From: Gammaproteobacteria bacterium
GTDB lineage: Bacteria; Pseudomonadota; Gammaproteobacteria; Arenicellales; Poriferihabitantaceae
NCBI GenBank assembly: GCA_024644945.1
Contig: JAHEGU010000002.1
Coordinates: 94,209 to 158,208, forward strand
Direction of reading: 5' to 3'
DNA: 64,000 bases
Within the stretch, counting starts at the first letter, position 1. Each line of letters opens with the position of its first letter. This document shows, in pieces, positions 7,878-16,520 of this stretch. The notes under the pieces were generated by a model. It saw only the letters and a list, made by a program, of their open reading frames with translations. It ran no database searches and was not told the DNA's origin. A program made the translations under genes and the position numbers.

Positions 7878-10307
7878 ATGAAAACACATGCTCAGGTGGT
7901 GGTAATCGGTGGTGGGCTAGTCGGCTGCAGCATCCTTTATCACCTCACCAAACTGGGATGGTCCGATGTGGTGTTGCTGGAACGTAACGAGCTGACATCG
8001 GGTTCGACTTGGCATGCTGCGGCCAATACCCACGGTCTGCACGATAACAATAATATTTCAAGACTGCAGTACTACACTATGAAGGTGTACCAGGAGTTAG
8101 AGGCAGAAACCGGGCAATCCTGCGGATTACACCATCCCGGATCAATCTATCTGGCCTGCACTAATGACCGTGTGCATCAACTGCGTATTCAGGCCGCGAA
8201 GGCCCATGCATTTGACGCAGATTTTTACGAGATTTCTCTGCAGGAGGCAAAGGAGCTGCATCCACTGCTTAATCTGGATAATGTAAAGTGTGCGATGTTC
8301 GAACCAATGGCGGGCCATGTAGATCCTTCTGGTGTCACCCATGCCTATGCCAACGGTGCACGCAGGAACGGTGCTGAGATACATCGATTTACCCCTGTAA
8401 TTGAGACCACTCCCCGACTTGACGGGACCTGGAATGTGGTCACAGAAAAAGGCACGGTGCACGCGGAGCATGTTGTAAATGCCGCGGGCCTATGGGGCAG
8501 GGAAGTGGGTCGTCTGGCTGGCCTAGAGCTTCCACTTATGACGATGGAGCACCAGTATTTCGTTACCGAGGAAATCCCGGAGATTGCAGCGCTTGACCGG
8601 GAGCTGCCCGCGGTGGCGGACCGAGACATGGAGTACTACCTGCGGCAGGAAGGTAAAGGCCTGCTGGTAGGTGCATATGAAAAAGACGGGCGATTCTGGG
8701 CCGAGGATGGCACGCCGCTGGATTTCGGGCATGATCTTCTCCCAGAAGATCTCGACCGAATAACTGACAACGTCATGCGGGCCTGTGACCGAATTCCTGC
8801 GCTGGCCGAAGCCGGCGTTAAGCAGGTAATAAATGGCCCCATGATCTGGTCACCGGACTCATCGGCCCTTCTCGGTCCCGCACGGGGACTGAAGAATTAC
8901 TGGTGCTGCAATGGCATCATTCCAGGGTTTAGCCAGAGTGCCGGGCTTGGCCTGACCCTGGCACAGTGGATTGTAGAGGGTGAGCCGGAGCTGGATATGT
9001 TCCCGTGGGATGTGACACGCTTCGGCGACTGGGCGACCAAGGATTATGCTAAAGCCCGAGCCCTGGATACTTACAGTACTCGCTTCAGTATTCACTTTCC
9101 TAATGAAGAACGGGAAGCTGGCCGACCTCTCGGTAAACGTCCTGTGTACGATATGCAGCGGGAGATGGGGGCAGTGTTTGGTTTCTCATTTGGATATGAG
9201 CATCCGCATTGGTATGCGCCTGAAGGAGTTCTCCAGGAGGATGAGTTTACGTTTGAACGTCCACGTTGGTTCGATGTCATGGGGCAGGAGGCAGAGACAC
9301 TGCGCACCTCTGTTGGTGTGGTTGATACGTCGAACTTCGCTAAGTACTTAATTTCAGGTCCTAATGCAAGGCAGTGGTTGGACAAGATAATCGCTAACTA
9401 TGTTCCGAAAGAAAATGGACGTACCTGTCTGACACCATTACTCGGTTTACGCGGGGGACTGGCGGGAGATTTTACCGTCGCCCGCCTTGAGGACGATAAA
9501 CTGTTCATGATCGGGTCAGGTATCGCTGAGGACTACCACTGCAGGTTATTCGATCAATATTTACCCGCCGAAGGAGTAAGCTTTGAATCGCGGACCCAGG
9601 CCATGTGCGGCTTTAATGTTGCGGGTCCCAATGCGCGTAAGCTGATGGAGAGCATGACCGCTATGTCCTGGGGAAATGACGACCTTCGATTTATGCGTAA
9701 TCGTGTCATTAATTTCGACGGCTATGAGGTGATCGTTATCCGGGTATCGTTTACTGGTGATCTCGGTTACGAGATGTATGTAGCTGAAGAAAATCAGCTA
9801 CGCCTTTACCAATCCATTTTTGAGCATGGCAAGGATCTGGGTATCCGACCTGTGGGATCGCGTGCCCTTGGCTCCATGCGCATTGAAAAAGGCTATGGCA
9901 GCTGGAGTCGCGAGTATTCGCCCGAGTGGTATCCCACCGAGTCGAGAATGGATTTTCTGGTCAAAACAGACAAGCCGGTATTCCATGGCCGAGAAGCCTA
10001 TATGAAGATAAAGGATCAGCCTCCGCGTCAACTAATGTGCAATTTTCAAATTGATACCAAACCAGGTAAGGACGGTGCGGATGCGTGGGGCGGAGAAGCC
10101 ATATTCCGCAATGGCAAATACGTGGGTCGTATCACGTCCGGATCCTACAGTTTTACGTTTAATACCTCTGTTGCGATTGGCTACGTGGATGCTGATCAGG
10201 CAAACCCGGGAGAGGATTTTGAAGTCGCTGTACTAGGTATCCCTACTAAGGCCAGGTTGCTCGAAAAGCCATTGTTCGATCCGAATGGAGAAAAACTTAG
10301 AGCCTAA
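7878..10307 (+). CDS. dimethylglycine/sarcosine dehydrogenase-like FAD protein with GcvT domains
   Basis: The 809-residue product joins an N-terminal DAO-type FAD domain to C-terminal GcvT/aminomethyltransferase domains, the architecture of dimethylglycine and sarcosine dehydrogenases. The dinucleotide loop is VVIGGGLVGCS at residues 8-18, with E35 closing the Rossmann unit. H46 in SGSTWHAA matches the histidine that carries covalent flavin in this family. The second half (from about residue 420) carries the folate-binding folds, ending with an aminomethyltransferase beta-barrel (KYVGRITSGSYSFTFNTSVAIGYV). Such enzymes oxidatively demethylate N-methylated glycine derivatives and pass the methyl unit to tetrahydrofolate. 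The exact substrate is not known. A choline-dehydrogenase-like GMC protein lies 9 kb away, but no betaine demethylase is visible. Confidence 0.85.
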   Translation: MKTHAQVVVIGGGLVGCSILYHLTKLGWSDVVLLERNELTSGSTWHAAANTHGLHDNNNISRLQYYTMKVYQELEAETGQSCGLHHPGSIYLACTNDRVHQLRIQAAKAHAFDADFYEISLQEAKELHPLLNLDNVKCAMFEPMAGHVDPSGVTHAYANGARRNGAEIHRFTPVIETTPRLDGTWNVVTEKGTVHAEHVVNAAGLWGREVGRLAGLELPLMTMEHQYFVTEEIPEIAALDRELPAVADRDMEYYLRQEGKGLLVGAYEKDGRFWAEDGTPLDFGHDLLPEDLDRITDNVMRACDRIPALAEAGVKQVINGPMIWSPDSSALLGPARGLKNYWCCNGIIPGFSQSAGLGLTLAQWIVEGEPELDMFPWDVTRFGDWATKDYAKARALDTYSTRFSIHFPNEEREAGRPLGKRPVYDMQREMGAVFGFSFGYEHPHWYAPEGVLQEDEFTFERPRWFDVMGQEAETLRTSVGVVDTSNFAKYLISGPNARQWLDKIIANYVPKENGRTCLTPLLGLRGGLAGDFTVARLEDDKLFMIGSGIAEDYHCRLFDQYLPAEGVSFESRTQAMCGFNVAGPNARKLMESMTAMSWGNDDLRFMRNRVINFDGYEVIVIRVSFTGDLGYEMYVAEENQLRLYQSIFEHGKDLGIRPVGSRALGSMRIEKGYGSWSREYSPEWYPTESRMDFLVKTDKPVFHGREAYMKIKDQPPRQLMCNFQIDTKPGKDGADAWGGEAIFRNGKYVGRITSGSYSFTFNTSVAIGYVDADQANPGEDFEVAVLGIPTKARLLEKPLFDPNGEKLRA

Positions 10308-10355
10308 AAAGTGTGGCGTGATTTGGGGTCGCTAATACATCGAGTTAAAAAAGGA

Positions 10356-10386
10356 GGTTCCGTTTATTCGGAGCCCCGTTAGGGGC
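10356..10386. other. two mutually exclusive hairpins between convergent genes
   Basis: Between the convergent DMGDH-like and cytochrome genes, GGTTCCG (10356-10362) can pair with CGGAGCC (10369-10375, one G-U pair). GCCCC (10373-10377) can pair with GGGGC (10382-10386) around a GTTA loop. The two stems share bases 10373-10375, so only one can form at a time. Neither is followed by a T-tract, so this is at most a weak bidirectional terminator. Confidence 0.35.
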
Positions 10387-10487
10387 AAGCAGAGTAAATC
10401 CATCGCAAACACTGGCCAATTCTAAGGCCAACTCTGAGGTTTAGTCGCGTGAACTAAAGTAATCCCGATTTATTTGCACACTTAATC

Positions 10488-10940
10488 CTATCGTTTGATA
10501 TGGCAGCCCTGGCATTGCCCCACGAGACGCCCTGCAGGGTAGTAATCAGGCGGGTCCGCCTGCGCAGCGCTGCGTGCCATTGAAAGCTTGTCGCGAAAAT
10601 TTTCCATGTGTTGGTCTATGAGAGGGTGGTTAGATTCTTTCCCACCTGTATTGAGAGACCGGGAAATGATTTCTATATTTGAAAGTTCAGCATTGACCTC
10701 TTCTTTCTTGTTCGCTGATTGGTATTCTGTGTCAGAAAGTAATCTATCTAACTTGCCGATGCTGATCGCCATTTTCTGCATAGACGTCCTTACCTCCTGA
10801 CTTTCCAGATAAACGAAATCAGGCGGGTATGTGGCTTTGCGAATTTCGGCGCACCCTCCTAGCACTGCCGAAGCAAGTAGCACTGCGATCAAACTCAGAG
10901 GCGCATATGGGGCCTTTTTTGCAGATTTGGACTTAATCAA
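10488..10940 (-). CDS. lipoprotein with C-terminal CxxCH, cytochrome c'-like
   Basis: This 150-residue protein starts with a lipoprotein signal peptide ending in a lipobox (AVLGGC) and closes with CQGCHIKR, a haem c attachment motif five residues from the end of the mature chain's last helix. A CxxCH at the extreme C-terminus of a mostly helical ~120-residue domain is the pattern of class II (cytochrome c' / c-556) cytochromes. The protein is therefore predicted to be membrane-anchored in the periplasm with one haem. The start codon is TTG; no in-frame ATG, GTG or TTG lies just upstream. A perfect FNR-type box is centred 68 bases upstream of the start, so oxygen-dependent control is likely. 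The electron partner is unknown. Confidence 0.75.
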   Translation of the reverse strand: MIKSKSAKKAPYAPLSLIAVLLASAVLGGCAEIRKATYPPDFVYLESQEVRTSMQKMAISIGKLDRLLSDTEYQSANKKEEVNAELSNIEIISRSLNTGGKESNHPLIDQHMENFRDKLSMARSAAQADPPDYYPAGRLVGQCQGCHIKR

Positions 10941-11371
10941 GTTATGCTTTCTAAATGTGCGTGTGTACCATTCTACGCTATCAACTCACAGCTGAATTAG
11001 GTTGATTTCGATCAAGTCAGTACACAGATGTTGGTCTATAAAATCGTTTAAATTTTTACGGGCACAAATTATTTAGTTGCTTCGAGAATAGTGAAATAAA
11101 ACCAAATTATCGACTAATAATTAAATGCAATCAATGTCGTAAGACCACATGTTTCTAACAGGCTGAACAAAACTCTAGAATTAGCCAGTTATCAAATTGG
11201 GTGATGGTCAGAGCGAGCAAGCGGGAAGCTTTTTACGGCACCGCGTGTCGTCAGCCTGATGAAGGCTGGAAAGTGCAGAGTTAAAGTCGAAGTATTTCTT
11301 ATACTTGAACCTAAATGACTGCTTATGCAATGTCGGCTGAACTAATCTGGCTGCGCACCTACTGACTTGAG
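10941..11371. other. 431-base AT-rich intergenic region
   Basis: This region lies upstream of the cytochrome lipoprotein gene and downstream of the TRAP permease gene, both on the minus strand. It contains the FNR-type box at 11002-11015 and a likely -10 (TAGAAT on the minus strand, 10970-10975). A short hairpin (CAGCCT/AGGCTG around 11250-11266) has no T-tract. The 69-residue minus-strand ORF here has no recognisable features, and I see no other gene. Confidence 0.6.
11002..11015 (-). promoter_or_regulatory. FNR/ANR-type binding site upstream of the cytochrome lipoprotein
   Basis: TTGATTTCGATCAA matches the FNR consensus TTGAT-N4-ATCAA at all ten defined positions and is a perfect palindrome in its arms. 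On the minus strand it sits about 45 bases upstream of the start point implied by a TAGAAT -10 at 10970-10975, close to the class II activator position of -41.5. No FNR-family regulator gene is in the window. Confidence 0.7.
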
Positions 11372-14005
11372 CTAGTCTGGTGCGATGGATTTTTCTCGGC
11401 GCCTGCGCTGCACCCAAAATATCAATCCTAACAACAGCGTGGCCGGGATATAGAATACCTCCTTCGGCACACGATCTTTCTCGCTTCGGATTACGCCCAC
11501 CTCTACCGGTTGGTCACCATAATAATCGAACGACTTTCCAATTGACTCGAAAAATGGGGTGCCCGGAAAAGGTTCCTCAATCAGGGCCCTGTCATTTTCC
11601 ATAACTATATTAAGACCCGCAGTCTGCAACCGATCCGGGGCTTTTGCTTCATCACCGACCGGAACAAGTATAGTGGTACTGGTGATATCTCCGCTGTCAA
11701 AATCCGGCCCCTTGACCGTCATGGTGATAACACTGCCAGGCGCCGCGTCGCCTACGACCTCATAGATCATCGAAGGGGAAAGATCGTCGAAGGGCGGATC
11801 GACCCGATCGAGCCAGAATCCGGGTCGGAAGAGGGTAAATGCCACTAATAATAACGCGACGGACTCCCATATCCGATTGCGTATAACCAGCCAGCCCTGA
11901 GTGGCGGAGGCAAATAGCATCATCGCAATGACAGCCACCACAAACACGAAAATAGCCTTAGCTGGAGATACATCGATCAGCAGAAGTTCCGTGTTAAATA
12001 TAAACAGAAAGGGCAGCAGCGCGGTTCGAATGTCATAAGCGAATCCTTGCAGGCCTGTTCTAATCGGGTCACCGCCCGAGATCGCTGCCGCCGCGAATGC
12101 TGCAAGGCCTACAGGGGGCGTGTCGTCAGCCAGTATGCCAAAGTAGAACACGAAGAGGTGAACAGCGATCAAAGGTACGATCAGACCGTTGGCAGCCCCA
12201 AGGGTTATAATCACCGGGGCCATCAGCGAGGACACCACGATGTAGTTTGCCGTAGTGGGCAGACCCATACCGAGAATTAGACTCATCACGGCAACCAGGA
12301 TAAGCATCAGAATCAGGCTGCCTCCGGACAGAAATTCGACGAATTCCCCGACGACCTGATGGGCTCCTGTAAGGGAAATTGTGCCTACGATGATTCCTGC
12401 TGCACCAGTGGCCACACCAATACCGATCATGTTCCGTGAGCCGGAAATCATGCCATCCACCCATTCTCCAACACCGCGCCTGAAGGCTGTGCCCAGATGA
12501 CCGCTGCCGCGAAAAATCGCTTTAATCGGGTGCTGCGTAAGCGCGACTGTAATCATGGCAATGGTGGCCCAGAAGGCGGAAAGTCCCGGTGAGAGTCTTT
12601 CTACGATGATGCACCAGATCAAGATAACAATTGGCAGAATGTAGTAAAGCCCTGTAATGGCGGTGGCACCGGCCCTCGGCAATTCGGTTATTGGAGCATC
12701 GGGCGAATCGACAGTCAGATCAGGATGACGTGACGCAAGCCACAGCAGTATCAGGTAAAAGACCGAACAGCCAATCACCACGATGGTGAATGCCATATCA
12801 GGAGCGGCTGTTTTGATCCACCCCATTCCGTAATAGACGATCAGTCCGAGTATCGCGATACCGATAAACCCACCAAGAAACCCGATAATCTTGGTAGCAA
12901 ATGTAAGTGTAGAGGGGGGCTTCTTTAGCCCTTTAAGATCCATTTTCATGGCCTCAAGATGCACGATATATACCAATGCAATATAGGACACCAGTGCAGG
13001 CACCAGGGCATGTTTGATGATATCGGTATAAGCAATACCGGTAAACTCAGAAATGAGGAAGGCGGCAGCGCCCATCACGGGCGGGGTGAGCTGGCCATTG
13101 GTAGAGGACGCGACCTCTACCGCTCCTGCTTTCTCCGGGGAAAAACCGGTACGTTTCATCAACGGAATCGTAAACGTGCCGGTTGTCACGGTATTGGCAA
13201 TCGACGATCCGGAATAAAGTCCGCTCAGCGCCGAAGCCACTACTGCAGCCTTTGCAGGGCCGCCGCGAAAGTGGCCGAGGAGGGCAAAAGCAATCTTGAT
13301 AAAGAAATTTCCCGCACCGGCCTTTTCCAGGATCGATCCAAATAGCACAAACAGAAAGATCAGAGATGCCGAGACACCCAGGGCGACGCCGAAAACGCCT
13401 TCGCTTTGCATCCAGTAGTGCCACATGGCCTTGCCATAAGAGGCGCCCTTCCAGCGGATGGCATCGGGCAGGTTATCCGAGTGACCGAAAAACACATAAA
13501 GTACAAATACAGAAGCAACGATTACCAGCGGTAAACCGAGGGCGCGATAGACGGTTATCCCCAATACCAGCATACCGATTGTGGATATAACCAGATCACC
13601 ACCAGTTGGCAATCCCGCGCGAACTGCTATTTCGTTGCGCAACACCACGATATATAGACACGACATAATTCCAAGGGCCGCCAGAAGCCAGTCGTACCAG
13701 GGAATCGTGTCGCGAGGACTCGATTTGAAAAGCGGGAAAGCCATCGCGGCGAGAAACAGGGCAAACGCAAGGTGAATCAGGCGGGCATTGGAGTTGGTCA
13801 CCACCAGACTGATGCCGGTCATATCAGTCAGTGTAAACGGCAGATTGGAAGCGATATAGAGCTGAAACAATGCCCAGATAAATGCCACTCCTGGTATCAG
13901 GTTGCGCATTAACCCTTGTGGATTTCGCGCACCGGTATCAACCGATGCGACAAGATCGTCCGCGGTTACGCCAGTCTTGGCGCTAGTTTCTGAATTGCCT
14001 GCCAT
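11372..14005 (-). CDS. TRAP transporter permease, fused 4TM/12TM (TAXI type)
   Basis: This 877-residue integral membrane protein fuses the small (4 TM) and large (12 TM, DctM-like) TRAP permease subunits into one chain, the form that works with TAXI binding proteins. Many hydrophobic segments run from about residue 35 to 720. The DctM core shows GLYSGSSIANTVTTGTFTIPLMKR and LILGMGLPTTANYIV. A C-terminal periplasmic stretch of about 130 residues (DUF3394-like) is followed by a final membrane helix and a basic tail. It imports an organic anion using the sodium gradient. It lies 171 bases downstream of the TAXI protein gene, with an intrinsic terminator between. Context (hpsN cluster upstream) suggests a C3 sulfonate as cargo, but this is inference. 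Confidence 0.92.
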   Translation of the reverse strand: MAGNSETSAKTGVTADDLVASVDTGARNPQGLMRNLIPGVAFIWALFQLYIASNLPFTLTDMTGISLVVTNSNARLIHLAFALFLAAMAFPLFKSSPRDTIPWYDWLLAALGIMSCLYIVVLRNEIAVRAGLPTGGDLVISTIGMLVLGITVYRALGLPLVIVASVFVLYVFFGHSDNLPDAIRWKGASYGKAMWHYWMQSEGVFGVALGVSASLIFLFVLFGSILEKAGAGNFFIKIAFALLGHFRGGPAKAAVVASALSGLYSGSSIANTVTTGTFTIPLMKRTGFSPEKAGAVEVASSTNGQLTPPVMGAAAFLISEFTGIAYTDIIKHALVPALVSYIALVYIVHLEAMKMDLKGLKKPPSTLTFATKIIGFLGGFIGIAILGLIVYYGMGWIKTAAPDMAFTIVVIGCSVFYLILLWLASRHPDLTVDSPDAPITELPRAGATAITGLYYILPIVILIWCIIVERLSPGLSAFWATIAMITVALTQHPIKAIFRGSGHLGTAFRRGVGEWVDGMISGSRNMIGIGVATGAAGIIVGTISLTGAHQVVGEFVEFLSGGSLILMLILVAVMSLILGMGLPTTANYIVVSSLMAPVIITLGAANGLIVPLIAVHLFVFYFGILADDTPPVGLAAFAAAAISGGDPIRTGLQGFAYDIRTALLPFLFIFNTELLLIDVSPAKAIFVFVVAVIAMMLFASATQGWLVIRNRIWESVALLLVAFTLFRPGFWLDRVDPPFDDLSPSMIYEVVGDAAPGSVITMTVKGPDFDSGDITSTTILVPVGDEAKAPDRLQTAGLNIVMENDRALIEEPFPGTPFFESIGKSFDYYGDQPVEVGVIRSEKDRVPKEVFYIPATLLLGLIFWVQRRRREKSIAPD

Positions 14006-14135
14006 AGTATTTTTTCCTTCGTGTTTTATTTAATAGAAGTTCAAAAAATTGGAAACCGACCAGTGTCAGACTACCCAGGCGAAGTTTTATCGACCGCGAA
14101 GGTGCTTGGAATACATAAAGAAGGTCGTTGGGCCC

Positions 14136-14164
14136 AAAAAAAAGGGCGGCCTCTCGCCGCCCTT
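14136..14164 (-). terminator. intrinsic terminator between TAXI binding protein and permease genes
   Basis: On the minus strand AAGGGCGGC pairs perfectly with GCCGCCCTT around a GAGAG loop, followed by a run of eight T. It lies a few bases after the TAXI stop codon and before the permease gene. A partial terminator here would keep the periplasmic binding protein more abundant than the permease, as is common in binding-protein operons. Confidence 0.85.
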
Positions 14165-14176
14165 ATTGTGGGCTGT

Positions 14177-15151
14177 TTACATCCAGCCGCGTTCTTTGTA
14201 GTACTTTATTGCGCCATCATGCAGCGGCGCCGAGATGGCATCTGTGATCATCTCCTCTTCGGTAAGGTTTGCAAACGCCGGATGAAGTTTTTTAAACTGA
14301 TCAAAATTATCGAATACGGCCTTTACAACTACGTACACTGCGTCTTCCGATACATCGGCGCTGGTGACAAATGTCGCGCCAACACCAAAGGTCTGTATAT
14401 CGGCATCATTGTTATACATTCCGGCGGGGATCACGGCTTTACGATAATAGGGATTATCCGTAACCAGTTTGTCGATTTCAGGACCCTCCACGCTCACAAG
14501 ATGCGCTGCGCAGGTTGCCAGAGATTCCTGGGTGAGTGCGGATGGATGCCCCACGAGCCAGAAATAGGCGTCGATCTTGCCGTCACACACAGCTTGTCCG
14601 GTTTCCGCTGATTTCATCTCTGCCGCCAGTTTAAGGTCGCTGCGCTGCCAGCCCAGAGCTGTCTCGATAACTTCCCAGGTGCCACGGGTGCCGGAACCAG
14701 CGTTGCCTATGTTGAGGCGTTTGCCTTTGGCGTCGGTGAGTGTGTTGATACCCGAATCGTCGCTGGCAATGACCGTGACCGGTTCAGGGTGTACGGAAAA
14801 CACCGCGCGCAGGTTTTCGAACGGCCCTTGATCCGCAAATTCCGAGGTGCCGTTATAAGCGTGATACTGCCAGTCAGACTGTGCGACGCCAAATTCAAGT
14901 TCGCCTGCACGTATGGTATTGATATTGTAAATTGAGCCACCGGTCGATTCGGCCGAACAGCGAATTCCGTGTTCTTTGCGGTCTTTATTTACCAGCCGGC
15001 AAATGGCGCCGCCGGTAGGATAATAAACACCGGTGACGCCGCCGGTACCTATGGAAATGAATTGCTGATCTTGTGCTTGGACGGCTCCGGCGGCCATACC
15101 TGCTAGCGCGATGTTGGCGGCAATTACGCAACCGAGAAGTGATTTTTTCAT
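14177..15151 (-). CDS. TAXI family TRAP transporter solute-binding protein
   Basis: The 324-residue product has a signal peptide (MKKSLLGCVIAANIALAGMA...VQA, cleaved near residue 26) and a TAXI-type binding fold. Family features are FISIGTGGVTGVYYPTGGAICRLVN at the start of the mature protein, ECSAESTGGSIYNI-type ligand loop (RCSAESTGGSIYNINTIRAGELEFG), and the NIGNAGSGTRGTWEVI segment. It is a periplasmic receptor for the fused TRAP permease encoded next. The gene lies 302 bases downstream of the Zn-dehydrogenase gene on the same strand. TAXI proteins are assigned various organic acids; the ligand here is unknown, with DHPS or a related sulfonate suggested only by the neighbouring hpsN-like cluster. 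Confidence 0.92.
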   Translation of the reverse strand: MKKSLLGCVIAANIALAGMAAGAVQAQDQQFISIGTGGVTGVYYPTGGAICRLVNKDRKEHGIRCSAESTGGSIYNINTIRAGELEFGVAQSDWQYHAYNGTSEFADQGPFENLRAVFSVHPEPVTVIASDDSGINTLTDAKGKRLNIGNAGSGTRGTWEVIETALGWQRSDLKLAAEMKSAETGQAVCDGKIDAYFWLVGHPSALTQESLATCAAHLVSVEGPEIDKLVTDNPYYRKAVIPAGMYNNDADIQTFGVGATFVTSADVSEDAVYVVVKAVFDNFDQFKKLHPAFANLTEEEMITDAISAPLHDGAIKYYKERGWM

Positions 15152-15453
15152 AGTGTAAACTCTTTGTTGTGGTGTATTAAAAATGACTCACGGCAAAATC
15201 TAGGATAAGTCATCAACATAACTAAAACAAATCACGCTGCAGAGTTCTTGAACAAGATTAATCTGACTCTCGCAGCGCTTCATTTTTTGTTTGTAATAGC
15301 TAGTAGATAACAAACTACTGTGAAATGTCAAAGAGATTGGAGAGGTAGAATATATAGTTTAGCAATTTCAAACAGTTTTACTAGTTATATCAATAGGATA
15401 TTAGCAAAAATGCGTCGCGCTATCGTTGCAGTGTTATTGAACCTGCAAGACTT
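15152..15453. other. 302-base AT-rich promoter region of the TAXI-TRAP genes
   Basis: This AT-rich intergenic stretch lies between the Zn-dehydrogenase gene and the TAXI gene, both minus strand. It holds a palindrome TCTTG-AA-CAAGA at 15246-15257 nested inside an imperfect longer inverted repeat (GCTGCAGAGT ... ACTCTCGCAGC, 15236-15275), and a GTTTG/CAAAC repeat further upstream near 15290-15315. These could be an operator for the transporter genes. No gene is apparent. Confidence 0.4.
15246..15257 (-). promoter_or_regulatory. operator-like palindrome upstream of the TAXI gene
   Basis: TCTTGAACAAGA is a perfect 5+2+5 palindrome about 95 bases upstream of the TAXI start. Its position suits a repressor or activator site, but no regulator gene is present in the cluster and no known family consensus is matched with confidence. 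Confidence 0.3.
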
Positions 15454-16443
15454 TCAGGTCTGCAGAACGACTTTGGGTGCCGCACATTTACCCTCTAGCA
15501 GATCACGAAAAGCCGCTGCGCCTTCCGCGAGAGGTCGTTGCTCCAACCAGCTCAGTCCTCCCAACGCTCCGCTGTACAGCTTGTCTAGGGTGACACGCAT
15601 GTCGACCGGTGAGTAGGTGTAACAACCAATAAAGGTGATTTCCTGTAATGTCAGGCGTCTGATGTCCATTCCCCCTTTATTGTCCATGAGCCCGATGTGG
15701 ACGATCACGCCACCTGGTTTTACTGAATTTACCGCCATAGTTCGCGTCGACTCCCCCCCAACGGCGTCAAGAATTATGTCGAAATCCGATTCCCTTGGCG
15801 GTTTTGAAATCGGGTCAAAAGCTTCGAGCGAAGTATGCTGGCGCACCGTGTTGAGACGCAGCTCATTGGTCTCAGCGATCTTCAGGTTCTCAACTCCTTT
15901 ATCCTTAAGAATTAGCGCAGTTAGCAGCCCTACAGATCCTGCACCAACGACCAGAGCCCGGCATTCGCTAATGGGTCGGTGTAGCGTTCGTTCTCCGAGC
16001 AATACCGCATGTAAAGCAGTTGCGCCGGGTTCGGTCAGTGCGGCTTGAGCGCTATTCATATCTTCCGGTACTGGAATCAGGTTTCTTTCTGGAATCGCAA
16101 TACGCTCGGCAAAAGCGCCAGCGCGATACATGCCAATCAGATCCCGCTGCGCGCAAAGGTTTTGCCGGCCATCTAGACATTCGTTACATTCACCACAGGT
16201 GATCAATGGATTGAGTACGACTTTGCGACCGGGCTCCGATCCTTCAACTACCGTACCCACCGCTTCGTGGCCCAGTATCAGTGGTGGCACCCGTCGGGAG
16301 TCGTGTCCGAGGTAAGCATGCATGTCGGACCCGCAAATTCCAACAGATTCAATTGCAACCAGAGCGTCATCGGGTTCAGATACGGGTGCGGGCTCTTCCC
16401 GATAAGTCATTTCCTTATTCGCGGTATATACGAGTGCCTTCAT
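15454..16443 (-). CDS. zinc-dependent alcohol dehydrogenase (MDR family), probable HpsP-like
   Basis: This 329-residue medium-chain dehydrogenase has catalytic zinc ligands C37 (GICGSDMHAY), H59 and E60 (GHEAVG), and a structural zinc set C83, C86, C89 and C97. The NAD-binding Rossmann loop is VVGAGSVGLLTALI. It is the third gene of an hpsN-SDR-MDR series on the minus strand, 77 bases after the SDR gene. In the characterised DHPS pathway, HpsO and HpsP are an SDR and a zinc alcohol dehydrogenase that interconvert the enantiomers of DHPS through the 2-oxo form, and this pair fits that pattern. The specific role is inferred from context; the family assignment is firm. Confidence 0.8.
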   Translation of the reverse strand: MKALVYTANKEMTYREEPAPVSEPDDALVAIESVGICGSDMHAYLGHDSRRVPPLILGHEAVGTVVEGSEPGRKVVLNPLITCGECNECLDGRQNLCAQRDLIGMYRAGAFAERIAIPERNLIPVPEDMNSAQAALTEPGATALHAVLLGERTLHRPISECRALVVGAGSVGLLTALILKDKGVENLKIAETNELRLNTVRQHTSLEAFDPISKPPRESDFDIILDAVGGESTRTMAVNSVKPGGVIVHIGLMDNKGGMDIRRLTLQEITFIGCYTYSPVDMRVTLDKLYSGALGGLSWLEQRPLAEGAAAFRDLLEGKCAAPKVVLQT

Positions 16444-16520
16444 AGGGTTATTCCAAATCTTGGGTTTCTGGATCCGTTCACCAGTACAGATGAGCTGTCG
16501 CAGGAGAACGTCGAGTTAGG

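Noticed and set aside
14021-14611. 196-residue plus-strand ORF
   Set aside because: It is antisense to the well-supported TAXI gene and runs through the terminator; composition is that of a shadow frame.
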